64,000 bases of DNA from Chryseobacterium sp. MYb7. GTDB taxonomy: Bacteria > Bacteroidota > Bacteroidia > Flavobacteriales > Weeksellaceae. The stretch is taken from positions 1-64,000 of the forward strand of contig NZ_PCOU01000023.1 of the NCBI RefSeq assembly GCF_002979455.1. The letters are read 5' to 3'. Shown here in pieces: positions 26,344 through 35,416 of the stretch. The notes beneath the pieces were generated by a model. That model saw only the letters and a program-made list of their open reading frames with translations, made no database searches and was not told the DNA's origin. The position numbers were made by a program, and so were the translations under genes. Numbering within the stretch: position 1 is the stretch's first letter; every line of letters starts with the position of its first letter.

Positions 26344-29265
26344 ATGAATGTAAGAATATCAAGAAGCGTAGGAGTGGTTGCCGTCCTCTATTTTACGGCC
26401 AACTTCAGTGCCCAGACCAAACAGGCGAAGGACACACTTGCTAAAGAAAACAAAATAGACGAAGTTGTAGTTATCGGTTACGGTACTCAGAAAAAGAGTA
26501 ATGTAACGGGAGCTATAGCCAGTATTAAAGCCAGCGACATAGAAAACATTCCATCTGGTAAGCCAGAGCAGGTATTACAAGGAAGGGCAGCTGGTGTTTC
26601 TGTTGTAACCAATTCGGGGCAGCCTGGTGCTGCAGCTACTGTACGTGTAAGAGGTATTACCAGTTTTGGAGCGGGAAGTAACAGTCCTTTATGGGTCGTA
26701 GATGGTATCGTTGTAGATAATATCGGATGGCTTAATCAGTCTGATATAGAAAGTATTGAAGTATTAAAAGACGGTGCTTCAGCTGCAATTTACGGAGTCT
26801 CTGCTGCCAAAGGGGTAATTCTGGTAACCACTAAAAAAGGAAAAAAAGGAAAACTTACCCTTTCTTATAATGGTTTTTATGGCTTTTCAAATGCCTCAAA
26901 AAAGCTGGATCTTTTGGATGCTACACAATATGCCAAAATTATCAATGAAGGTTTCGTTAATGATGGAGGAGCGCCTAGATTCACTAATCCGGAATCACTT
27001 GGAAAAGGAACAAACTGGCAGGATGCTATTTTCGGAACAGGTGAAAAATCGTCTCATGAAGTAAGCATTACTGGTGGTAATGAAAAATCAACATACTATA
27101 CATCATTTGGATATTTTGATCAGAGTGGTATTGTACTGAGTGATATTTCTTATTACAAAAGAATCAATGCCAGATTTAACTCAACACATAAAGTTACAGA
27201 CTACCTGACGTTAGGTCAAACCTTTGCATATACCCATGTGAAATCTCAGGGAGTAAGTGCAAACGAGGAATACGGGGGGCCGTTGGCTTCAGCCGTTAAT
27301 CTGGATCCTACCACTCCAGTTGTTGTAACAGATTGGTCAATGGTAGATCCGAGCGGCTATACCAATCCGTATATCATTCGTGATTCTGAAGGTCGTCCAT
27401 ATGGAATTTCAAGATATGTAAATCAGGAAATGACCAATCCACAGGCTTTCCGTCACATACAACAAGGAAATTATAACTGGTCAGATGATTTTGTAGGAAA
27501 TGTTTTTGCTGAACTTAAATTTCTTGAGCATTTTACATTTAAGTCCAGCTTGAATGGAAAAAAATCCTATTGGGGAAGCCGTTCTTTTACTCCGAAATAT
27601 TATTTAAGTCCAAACTATAACAATACCAGCTTCAACAGTTTGAATAAGGTGGACGAAAATAAATTTGAGTGGAGTATGGAAAATACGCTGACATATCAGA
27701 ATAAGTTTGGAGATCATAATATCAATATTATGGTTGGGCAGGGAGTTTACCGATACAACATTGCTGGTGGAGCTAGTTTGACATATAGTAACCTACCTAT
27801 TGATAATTGGCAGGATGCTTCCTTCAATTTCAATATTCCGCAGGATAATATTACTGCCACAGGATGGGATGGTATTCAAACCCGTAAAGCATCTTATTTT
27901 GGTAGAATTATTTACGATTATGCAGACAAATATTTGTTCACCGGAACAATTCGTAGAGATGGATCTTCAAAATTTGCGACCAATCAGCATTGGGGAACTT
28001 TCCCATCTATGTCATTAGGGTGGAATGTTCATAAGGAAAACTTCTGGCCTGAGAATAAAGTAATCAACAACTTAAAACTAAGAGGAGGTTATGGAGTTTT
28101 AGGTAATGATGAGATGGATAATTTCAGATTTGCAAGTTTCATGGTTTCAGGAAGTAACTATACCAACTCTGGAAATAATATCATCATTGGATATGCACCA
28201 AGTACACTGGAAAACCCAAATCTAAAATGGGAACAGACCAGTCAGCTGAATATTGCTGCTGATTTAAAATTATTCAACAATTTTACCCTTACAGCAGACT
28301 GGTACAAAAAGAAAACAACTGATATCCTTAGACAGATCAATATCCCTGGTTATGTAGGAGTTCCGAATTTACCTTGGTCAAACGTAGGAGATATGCAGAA
28401 TACCGGACTGGAACTTGAATTAGGCTACAAAAAGAACTGGGAAGATTTCGGAATTTCAGTTAATGGTAACTTCGCTACCATAAAGAATGAAGTTTTGAGA
28501 TTGGAAGATGATATTAAATACTTCAACCTGGCTTCTTTCCAAACCATGGGAGCGGTATCCAGAGTAGCAGTAGGACAGCCTTACGGATCATTTTACGGAC
28601 AAACTTATAGTGGTGTTTTCCAGAATCAGACACAGATCGACAACTATGTAAATGCGAATGGAGTAAAATTACTACCTGATGCCAAACCGGGAGACTTTAT
28701 CTGGCAGGATAATAACGGAGATGGTAAAATTGATGATGAAGATAAAGTAAACTTAGGAAGCTCTATCCCGAAATATACTTTCGGACTTACCGTAAATCTT
28801 AATTATAAGAATTTTGATTTGATGATGTTCGCACAAGGACAGGCTGGTAACAAGATTTTCCAAGGTCTAAGAAGATTAGATATGCTTGATGCCAATTACC
28901 AGACAAAAATCTTAGACAGATGGACAGGTGAAGGATCTACCAATGATAACCCAAGAGTTACCCGTAATGACCCTAATCATAACTATTCATGGATGTCCAA
29001 TTATTATCTTCAGAAAGGAGATTATGTACGCTTGAAAATCGTTCAGTTAGGTTATACCATTCCTAAGGATGTTACCCAACGTTTCGGAATGAGCAAAGTA
29101 AGATTGTACATCACTGGAGAAAACCTTGTTACATTTACAAAATATACAGGATATGATCCGGAAATTGCAGGAAGAAATAACTCTGAGCAAGATATTATTG
29201 GTGTAGACAGAGCTTACTATCCACAGGCGAGAACATTCCTGATAGGTGCTAATATTCAATTTTAA
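26344..29265 (+). CDS. susC: SusC/RagA-type TonB-linked outer membrane transporter
   Basis: A 973-residue SusC-family receptor. IDEVVVIGYGTQKKSNVTGAI (about 38-58) is the SusC TonB box and plug entry, followed by LQGRAAGV, TVRVRGITSFGAGSNSPLWVVDG and IESIEVLKDGASAAIYG; the barrel ends TFLIGANIQF. The signal peptide runs straight into the TonB box with only some 15 residues between, so the usual N-terminal carboxypeptidase-like domain is missing. It forms the import channel of the SusCD pair and takes up oligosaccharides across the outer membrane. Its stop overlaps the SusD start (TAATG). Confidence 0.95.
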   Translation: MNVRISRSVGVVAVLYFTANFSAQTKQAKDTLAKENKIDEVVVIGYGTQKKSNVTGAIASIKASDIENIPSGKPEQVLQGRAAGVSVVTNSGQPGAAATVRVRGITSFGAGSNSPLWVVDGIVVDNIGWLNQSDIESIEVLKDGASAAIYGVSAAKGVILVTTKKGKKGKLTLSYNGFYGFSNASKKLDLLDATQYAKIINEGFVNDGGAPRFTNPESLGKGTNWQDAIFGTGEKSSHEVSITGGNEKSTYYTSFGYFDQSGIVLSDISYYKRINARFNSTHKVTDYLTLGQTFAYTHVKSQGVSANEEYGGPLASAVNLDPTTPVVVTDWSMVDPSGYTNPYIIRDSEGRPYGISRYVNQEMTNPQAFRHIQQGNYNWSDDFVGNVFAELKFLEHFTFKSSLNGKKSYWGSRSFTPKYYLSPNYNNTSFNSLNKVDENKFEWSMENTLTYQNKFGDHNINIMVGQGVYRYNIAGGASLTYSNLPIDNWQDASFNFNIPQDNITATGWDGIQTRKASYFGRIIYDYADKYLFTGTIRRDGSSKFATNQHWGTFPSMSLGWNVHKENFWPENKVINNLKLRGGYGVLGNDEMDNFRFASFMVSGSNYTNSGNNIIIGYAPSTLENPNLKWEQTSQLNIAADLKLFNNFTLTADWYKKKTTDILRQINIPGYVGVPNLPWSNVGDMQNTGLELELGYKKNWEDFGISVNGNFATIKNEVLRLEDDIKYFNLASFQTMGAVSRVAVGQPYGSFYGQTYSGVFQNQTQIDNYVNANGVKLLPDAKPGDFIWQDNNGDGKIDDEDKVNLGSSIPKYTFGLTVNLNYKNFDLMMFAQGQAGNKIFQGLRRLDMLDANYQTKILDRWTGEGSTNDNPRVTRNDPNHNYSWMSNYYLQKGDYVRLKIVQLGYTIPKDVTQRFGMSKVRLYITGENLVTFTKYTGYDPEIAGRNNSEQDIIGVDRAYYPQARTFLIGANIQF

Positions 29266-30827
29266 TGATTAACAAAATGAAAAATAAGAATTTTATATAT
29301 AAAGGACTTGCCGTTGCATTTCTGACAGGTCTGAGTTTTACCAATATGGGGTGCAGCGATTCCTATCTGGATAATGTGCAGAATTCAGGATCTTTTAATA
29401 CTGATTTGTATTTTCAGAATGAACAGCAATCTTTTAGCGCATTAGTTTCTGTATATGATCTTTTAAGAAAATATTCAGGTGGATTTGAGAATAGCGTTAC
29501 TTTCTTTAATGCAGGGTCTGATGATTTTTATTCAGGAGGAGGAAACTCTAATGATGGAGCAGGAATTCAGGGATTGAATAACTATATGATAAACCCGAAT
29601 ACAATGCCAGCCAGTTACTGGAGAGACTATTATCAGGGAATTGCACGTGCTAACCTTTTAATAGAAAGAGTTCCGGGTGCTAATATGGGTGATGATATTA
29701 AGAAAAGATATATCGCAGAAGCAAAAGTTCTTCGTTCCTTATATTATTTCGAACTGCTAAGAATGTTTGGAAATATTCCTTTGATTCTTAAATCCGTAAA
29801 ATTTGATGATAACTATTGGAATATTCCACAAGCTAATCCAAGTGATGTATATACTCAGATAGAAGGTGATATCAATGCTGCCATTCCGGATTTAATGATG
29901 GTATCAAGCGGGAATGATAAAGGAAGAATCACACAGGGAACAGCAAGAGCTATTTTAGGTAAAATCTATCTTTATGATAAAAAAATGCCTCAAGCAGCAG
30001 CTCAGTTTGCTGAGGTAAATGGTACTCCGGGAGGAACCAGCCAATATGGGTATAAACTGGTAGCGAACTATGCAGACTTATTTAAAGTAGGTCCTGAATT
30101 ATCAGATCCTTATAAATTTTCAACAGAATCTATTCTGGAAGTAATGCATACCAATAAAGGAAATTCCGATTGGGGATTCTGGGGACAGGGTAAAGATGAA
30201 GGAAACTCTATCAATGTAATGGTAGGACCTCGTTCTTACTCACTAAAAAATATCCCGAATAATGATGCACCGGATATCTATTCAGGCTGGGCATTTAATA
30301 CTGTAACAGAGAATTTTGTTACTTTCATGCAGGGAGATCCAAGGCTGGATGTTACTGTTTTCAATGCAAAAAAACTGGTAACAGATGGTAAAATCTCTTA
30401 CAGTCCTGCTTTTGCGGATACAGGGTATTTCTTAAATAAATACTTACCTACAAATGCTTTAAAAAGTTCACTTCCAGGACCAGCAGAACTGAATTTCCGT
30501 CAGAATTATATTGCAATAAGACTAGCTGATACGTATCTCATGGAAGCAGAGGCTTTAGGTGGAGCAGGAGCAAGAGCTCAGGCTTTATTAGACGCAGTAA
30601 GAGCAAGAGTTGGATTAGCATCAGTTCCTGTTTCTTTACAGGCTATTAAAGATGAAAGAAGAAGAGAACTTGCAGGAGAAGGACACAGATGGTTTGACCT
30701 TGTAAGATGGGGGGATGCTCCTTCCAAGCTTGCATTCAAAGGATTTAAAGCCAATAAAAATGAAATTCTGCCAATTCCGTTCAATGAATTGCCGAATACC
30801 ATTTTAAAACAAAATCCTGGATATTAA
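29265..30827 (+). CDS. susD: SusD/RagB-type surface lipoprotein
   Basis: A 520-residue SusD homologue: signal peptide with lipobox Cys near residue 30 (MGCSDSYLDN), TPR-type helices with YWRDYYQGIARANLLIERV and AKVLRSLYYFELLRMFGNIPL, and the C-terminal family motif RRRELAGEGHRWFDLVRWG. It caps the SusC channel and binds the glycan at the cell surface. ATG 29265 overlaps the SusC stop; ATG 29277 would also give a full signal peptide. No SusE/F-type glycan-binding protein follows: the next gene is a GH30 enzyme only 2 bp away. Confidence 0.95.
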   Translation: MINKMKNKNFIYKGLAVAFLTGLSFTNMGCSDSYLDNVQNSGSFNTDLYFQNEQQSFSALVSVYDLLRKYSGGFENSVTFFNAGSDDFYSGGGNSNDGAGIQGLNNYMINPNTMPASYWRDYYQGIARANLLIERVPGANMGDDIKKRYIAEAKVLRSLYYFELLRMFGNIPLILKSVKFDDNYWNIPQANPSDVYTQIEGDINAAIPDLMMVSSGNDKGRITQGTARAILGKIYLYDKKMPQAAAQFAEVNGTPGGTSQYGYKLVANYADLFKVGPELSDPYKFSTESILEVMHTNKGNSDWGFWGQGKDEGNSINVMVGPRSYSLKNIPNNDAPDIYSGWAFNTVTENFVTFMQGDPRLDVTVFNAKKLVTDGKISYSPAFADTGYFLNKYLPTNALKSSLPGPAELNFRQNYIAIRLADTYLMEAEALGGAGARAQALLDAVRARVGLASVPVSLQAIKDERRRELAGEGHRWFDLVRWGDAPSKLAFKGFKANKNEILPIPFNELPNTILKQNPGY

Positions 30828-30829
30828 AC

Positions 30830-32254
30830 ATGAAGTTTTACAACTTATATAGTTTCTTTAGAGGTGCCGCACTACTTAGTGGTGTGGCCCTTTTTTCTTT
30901 ATCATGTAACTCCGTTGCTTCCCATAAAGGAAATGAAGTACAGTATTGGCTTACAAAAGGTGATGAAAGTGTAAAGTTACAGCAGCAGACTCCGGTTAAA
31001 TTTGTAAATAACACCAACGGCTTTCAGAATATTGAAATTGATGATGCTCAAAAGTTTCAATATATTGATGGCTTTGGATATACATTAACAGGAGGAAGTG
31101 TTGAGGTAATCAACAGATTGTCGCCTTCCAAAAGAAAAGCACTGCTTAACGAACTTTTTGGAACTGATAAAAATTCAATCTCCATCAGCTATTTAAGACT
31201 AAGCATAGGTGCTTCTGATCTTGATGGCGAAGTATTTTCTTACGATGATCTGCCGCAAGGACAGACCGATGCTTCACTTTCAAAATTCAGTCTTGCAAGA
31301 GATAAAGCTTTGATTTCTATGTTGAAAGAAATTTTAGCAATCAATCCAAAAATTAAAATCATTGCTGCTCCGTGGTCGGCTCCGGTTTGGATGAAAGACA
31401 ACGGAAAATCAAAAGGAGGAAGTCTGAAACCTGAATTCTACGGAACATATGCGCAATACTTTGTAAAATACATTCAGGAAATGAAAAAAGAAGGCATCAC
31501 CATTGATGCTGTAACTCCTCAGAATGAGCCTTTACATCCGGGAAACAATCCGAGTTTGTATATGCCGTCTGAACAACAAGGCGATTTTATTAAGAACAAC
31601 CTTGGTCCGGTTTTTAAAACTAATGGAATCTCTACCAAAATTGTTGTTTACGACCACAATTGCAATAAACCTGAATATGCTATTGATATTTTAAAAGATG
31701 CAGAAGCAAACCAATATATAGATGGTTCAGCTTTTCATTTGTATGAAGGAGAAATTTCTGCATTGAGTACGGTGCATGAAGCTTTTCCAAATAAAAACCT
31801 ATACTTTACTGAACAATGGACAGGTTCAAAAGGAACTTTTACTGAAGACCTGAACTGGCATACAAAAAATGTCATCATCGGTTCTATGAGAAACTGGAGT
31901 AAAATAGCTCTGGAATGGAACCTTGCCAATGATCCGAAATTTGCACCGCATACAGATGGCGGATGTACAGAATGTAAGGGAGCTATTACCGTTTCTGATA
32001 GTGAAAATTTCACAAGAAATGTTTCCTATTATATTATTGCACACGCATCGAAATTTGTTCCTGCAGGATCTCAGCGTATCGCTTCCACGCAGACCGATAA
32101 ACTTTCCACAGCGGCTTTTAAGACTCAATTTGGGAAAATAGTATTAATTGTTCAGAACGATAATAAAGAAGATGAAAATTTTAATATTAAATTTGCCGGA
32201 AAAACCGCTGCAGTAACAATTTCAGGACGTTCTACAGCAACCTATATTTTTTAA
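30830..32254 (+). CDS. GH30 family beta-glycosidase, lipoprotein
   Basis: A 474-residue glycoside hydrolase of family 30. Lipobox Cys is at residue 26 (FSLSCNS). The acid/base Glu is E233 in TPQNEPL, the nucleophile E328 in YFTEQW, and IAAPWSAPVWMKDNG is the family's early barrel strand. The C-terminal beta domain ends in SGRSTATYIF. GH30 enzymes include beta-1,6-glucanases and beta-glucosylceramidases. Beside a GH16 and a GH3 in a SusCD locus, the beta-1,6-glucanase role, removing laminarin side chains, is likely. As a lipoprotein it may act at the cell surface or in the periplasm. Confidence 0.9.
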   Translation: MKFYNLYSFFRGAALLSGVALFSLSCNSVASHKGNEVQYWLTKGDESVKLQQQTPVKFVNNTNGFQNIEIDDAQKFQYIDGFGYTLTGGSVEVINRLSPSKRKALLNELFGTDKNSISISYLRLSIGASDLDGEVFSYDDLPQGQTDASLSKFSLARDKALISMLKEILAINPKIKIIAAPWSAPVWMKDNGKSKGGSLKPEFYGTYAQYFVKYIQEMKKEGITIDAVTPQNEPLHPGNNPSLYMPSEQQGDFIKNNLGPVFKTNGISTKIVVYDHNCNKPEYAIDILKDAEANQYIDGSAFHLYEGEISALSTVHEAFPNKNLYFTEQWTGSKGTFTEDLNWHTKNVIIGSMRNWSKIALEWNLANDPKFAPHTDGGCTECKGAITVSDSENFTRNVSYYIIAHASKFVPAGSQRIASTQTDKLSTAAFKTQFGKIVLIVQNDNKEDENFNIKFAGKTAAVTISGRSTATYIF

Positions 32255-32263
32255 TTTGATACT

Positions 32264-34486
32264 ATGAAAAGAGTTTATTTCTTACTGGCATTTTCCGCAT
32301 TTGGATTGAATGCTTACGGACAAAAGACAATTGATCAGAAAGTAGCGGAGCTGCTGTCTAAAATGACTTTGGAAGAGAAAGTAGGACAAATGGTTCAGTA
32401 CAGTGGGTTTGAATATGCCACAGGACCACAGCATTCTAATTCTGCTGCTGTTTTGGACGAAATTAAAAAAGGAAAAGTAGGTTCTATGCTGAATGTTGCG
32501 GGATCAGAAGAAACAAGAGCTTTTCAGAAACTGGCCATGCAGTCAAGGTTGAAAATTCCTTTGCTGTTCGGACAGGATGTTATCCATGGATATCGTACCA
32601 CATTTCCTGTAAATCTTGGGCAAGCCGCAAGCTGGGATATGGGAATGATTGAAAAATCTGAAAGAATTGCAGCTACAGAAGCTGCTGCTTACGGTATTCA
32701 CTGGACATTTGCTCCAATGGTTGATATTGCCAGAGACCCGAGATGGGGAAGGGTAATGGAAGGTTCCGGTGAAGATACTTATTTGGGAACAAAGATAGGT
32801 TTAGCCAGAATTAAAGGATTTCAAGGCAGAGGTTTAGGAAGTCTTGATGCGGTGATGGCCTGTGCAAAACACTTTGCTGCATACGGAGCCGCTGTAGGAG
32901 GGAGAGATTACAATTCCGTAGATATGAGTCTCAGACAGCTGAATGAAACGTATCTTCCACCATTCAAAGCTGCTGCAGAAGCAGGTGTTGCCACTTTTAT
33001 GAATTCATTCAACGATATTAGCGGAGTTCCAGCAACGGCCAACCAATATATTCAGAGAAATCTTTTAAAAGGAAAATGGAATTACAAAGGGTTCGTCGTT
33101 TCAGACTGGGGAAGTATCGGGGAAATGGTTCCTCATGGTTACGCTAAAGATGCCAACGAAGCAGCAGAAAGAGCTATACAAGGGGGAAGCGATATGGATA
33201 TGGAAAGCCGTGTCTACATGGCAGAACTTCCAAAATTGGTTAAAGAAGGAAAAGTAGACCCTAAATTGGTAGATGATGCAACGGGAAGAATTTTAACCAA
33301 GAAATTCGAAATGGGACTTTTCGATGATCCTTACAGATTCAGTAATGAGAAAAGACAAAAAGAACAGACCGATAATCAGGAAAACAGAAAATTCGGAAGA
33401 GAATTCGGATCAAAAAGTATCGTTCTTCTTAAAAATCAGGGAAATATTCTTCCACTTTCAAAAACGGTAAAAACAGTTGCTCTGATTGGGCCTTTTGGTA
33501 AAGAAACAGTGGACAATCATGGGTTCTGGTCTGTTGCTTTCAAAGATGATAATCAAAGAATTGTTTCACAGTTTGACGGAATTAAAAATCAGCTGGATAA
33601 AAATTCCACTTTATTATATGCCAAAGGTTGTAACGTTGACGATCAGGACAAAAGTCAGTTTGCGGAAGCCATAGAAACCGCAAAAAAAGCTGATGTTGTC
33701 ATCATGACATTAGGAGAAGGTCATGCGATGAGCGGAGAAGCAAAAAGTAGAAGTAATATCGGGTTTACAGGTGTTCAGGAAGATCTACTGAAAGAAATTG
33801 CTAAAACTGATAAACCAATCATTCTGATGATCAATGCTGGAAGACCTTTGATTTTCAACTGGGCATCAGACAATATTCCTGCAATTGTGTACACATGGTG
33901 GCTGGGAACAGAAGCTGGAAACTCTATTGCAGACGTTGTATTCGGTTCGGTAAATCCTGGCGGGAAACTTCCAATGAGTTTTCCAAGAACAGAAGGTCAG
34001 ATTCCAGTGTATTACAATCATTATAATACGGGAAGACCTGCAAAAAATAATACAGACAGAAACTATGTTTCCGCCTATATAGATCTTGATAATGATCCGA
34101 AATATCCGTTTGGATACGGCTTAAGTTATACAGATTTTAAATATTCTGATATGGCTTTAAGTTCCACAACTCTTACAGGAAATCAAACATTGAACATCAG
34201 CGTTACTGTTTCCAATACCGGAAAATATGATGGAGAAGAAGTAGTACAGCTTTATATCAGAGATCTTTTCGGAAAAGTAGTAAGGCCTGTAAAAGAGCTG
34301 AAAGGGTTCCAGAAAATATTCATCAAAAAAGGGGAAAGTAAAAAAGTAGATTTTAAACTTACTCCGGAAGATCTGAAGTTCTTTGATGACGAATTAAATT
34401 TTGACTGGGAAGGTGGAGAATTCGATATTATGATCGGAACCAATTCTCAAAATGTTCAGACCAAAAGAATTAACTGGACAAAATAA
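32264..34486 (+). CDS. bglX: GH3 family beta-glucosidase (BglX-like)
   Basis: A 740-residue GH3 enzyme with signal peptide (1-19). The catalytic nucleophile is D281 in FVVSDWGSIGEM, preceded by KHFAAYG and GRDYNSVDMS. The second domain carries LGEGHAMSGEAKSRSNIGF, a region expected to hold the acid/base Glu, and the C-terminus is a fibronectin III-like domain (about 645-730). It cleaves terminal beta-linked glucose from oligosaccharides in the periplasm, the last step of the locus. It lies 9 bp after GH30 and 81 bp before GH16; that gap holds a palindromic repeat. Confidence 0.95.
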   Translation: MKRVYFLLAFSAFGLNAYGQKTIDQKVAELLSKMTLEEKVGQMVQYSGFEYATGPQHSNSAAVLDEIKKGKVGSMLNVAGSEETRAFQKLAMQSRLKIPLLFGQDVIHGYRTTFPVNLGQAASWDMGMIEKSERIAATEAAAYGIHWTFAPMVDIARDPRWGRVMEGSGEDTYLGTKIGLARIKGFQGRGLGSLDAVMACAKHFAAYGAAVGGRDYNSVDMSLRQLNETYLPPFKAAAEAGVATFMNSFNDISGVPATANQYIQRNLLKGKWNYKGFVVSDWGSIGEMVPHGYAKDANEAAERAIQGGSDMDMESRVYMAELPKLVKEGKVDPKLVDDATGRILTKKFEMGLFDDPYRFSNEKRQKEQTDNQENRKFGREFGSKSIVLLKNQGNILPLSKTVKTVALIGPFGKETVDNHGFWSVAFKDDNQRIVSQFDGIKNQLDKNSTLLYAKGCNVDDQDKSQFAEAIETAKKADVVIMTLGEGHAMSGEAKSRSNIGFTGVQEDLLKEIAKTDKPIILMINAGRPLIFNWASDNIPAIVYTWWLGTEAGNSIADVVFGSVNPGGKLPMSFPRTEGQIPVYYNHYNTGRPAKNNTDRNYVSAYIDLDNDPKYPFGYGLSYTDFKYSDMALSSTTLTGNQTLNISVTVSNTGKYDGEEVVQLYIRDLFGKVVRPVKELKGFQKIFIKKGESKKVDFKLTPEDLKFFDDELNFDWEGGEFDIMIGTNSQNVQTKRINWTK

Positions 34487-34500
34487 ATTGAATTGGATTC

Positions 34501-34560
34501 AATAGGAGCGGGTTTTAACCCGCTTATTAAGATATAAAAGAGCGGCTTTAGCTAAAACCT
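34501..34560. repeat. Palindromic dispersed-type element, copy 1
   Basis: A 60-bp element inside the glucan operon. Its first part is an 8-bp perfect stem (agcgggtt/aacccgct around TT); its second part is a gcggctttagctaaaac block. A diverged second copy lies at 57268-57337. It could form a hairpin in the operon mRNA between bglX and GH16. Confidence 0.7.
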
Positions 34561-34567
34561 AATACAT

Positions 34568-35377
34568 ATGAATATCAAAGCTAAAAATCTCATCAAAATG
34601 AGTGCAGCAGGAATTTTCTTCTTTTCTGTACTCAACTGTGCCTTAAAGAAACCAGATGCTGGCAGAACACTGATTTGGAGTGATGAGTTTAATGGCAAAG
34701 GACTTCCGGATTCATTAAAATGGAATTATGATACCGGAGGAGATGGTTTTGGAAATCAGGAAGCTCAGTTTTATACCAAAAACAGGCTTGAAAATGCCAG
34801 AATGGAAAATGGAAATCTCATCATTGAAGCCAGAAAAGAAAATTGGGAAAAGAGTAAATATACTTCTGCAAGACTTTTAACCAAAGGAAAATTCTCTTTT
34901 CAGTATGGAACAATAGAAGTGAGAGCAAAACTTCCCAAAGGTCGCGGAACATGGCCTGCCATCTGGATGATGAGCGAAAATATGAAAAAATGGCCGGATG
35001 ACGGTGAACTGGATATCATGGAACATGTTGGTTTTAATCAGGGATATATCCATGCTTCTGTTCATACCAAAAAATATAATCATATTCAGGGAACACAAAA
35101 AACGGATACCCTGTTTGTGAAGGATGCCAGTGAGAAATTCCATGTCTATAAAGCAGACTGGACACCGGAAAAGATAGATGTTTATATAGATAACCAAAAG
35201 TTCTTTACCTATGAGAATAAAGAGAAAACCAATGAAGCATGGCCTTTTGATCAGCCTTACTTTATTCTTTTAAATCTTGCAGTAGGAGGGTTTTGGGGTG
35301 GGAAAGAAGGCATTGATGATACGGTTTTTCCACAGAAGTATTATATAGATTATGTAAGAGTCTATCAGAATAAATAA
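34568..35377 (+). CDS. GH16 family endo-beta-1,3-glucanase (laminarinase), lipoprotein
   Basis: A 269-residue GH16 enzyme with lipobox Cys at residue 24 (VLNCALKK). The active site is E147-x-D149-xx-E152 in GELDIMEHVG. The flanking motifs WSDEFNG, GTWPAIWMM and the C-terminal PYFILLNLAVGG and YYIDYVRVYQ are those of bacterial laminarinases. It would cut internal beta-1,3 linkages of glucan at the cell surface, feeding oligosaccharides to SusCD. The single-domain length fits a compact laminarinase with no carbohydrate-binding module. The gene follows the palindromic element after bglX. Confidence 0.93.
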   Translation: MNIKAKNLIKMSAAGIFFFSVLNCALKKPDAGRTLIWSDEFNGKGLPDSLKWNYDTGGDGFGNQEAQFYTKNRLENARMENGNLIIEARKENWEKSKYTSARLLTKGKFSFQYGTIEVRAKLPKGRGTWPAIWMMSENMKKWPDDGELDIMEHVGFNQGYIHASVHTKKYNHIQGTQKTDTLFVKDASEKFHVYKADWTPEKIDVYIDNQKFFTYENKEKTNEAWPFDQPYFILLNLAVGGFWGGKEGIDDTVFPQKYYIDYVRVYQNK

Positions 35378-35416
35378 TGAAAAAGGGGACGAAAGATCCA
35401 AAAACAGAAAAAAATC

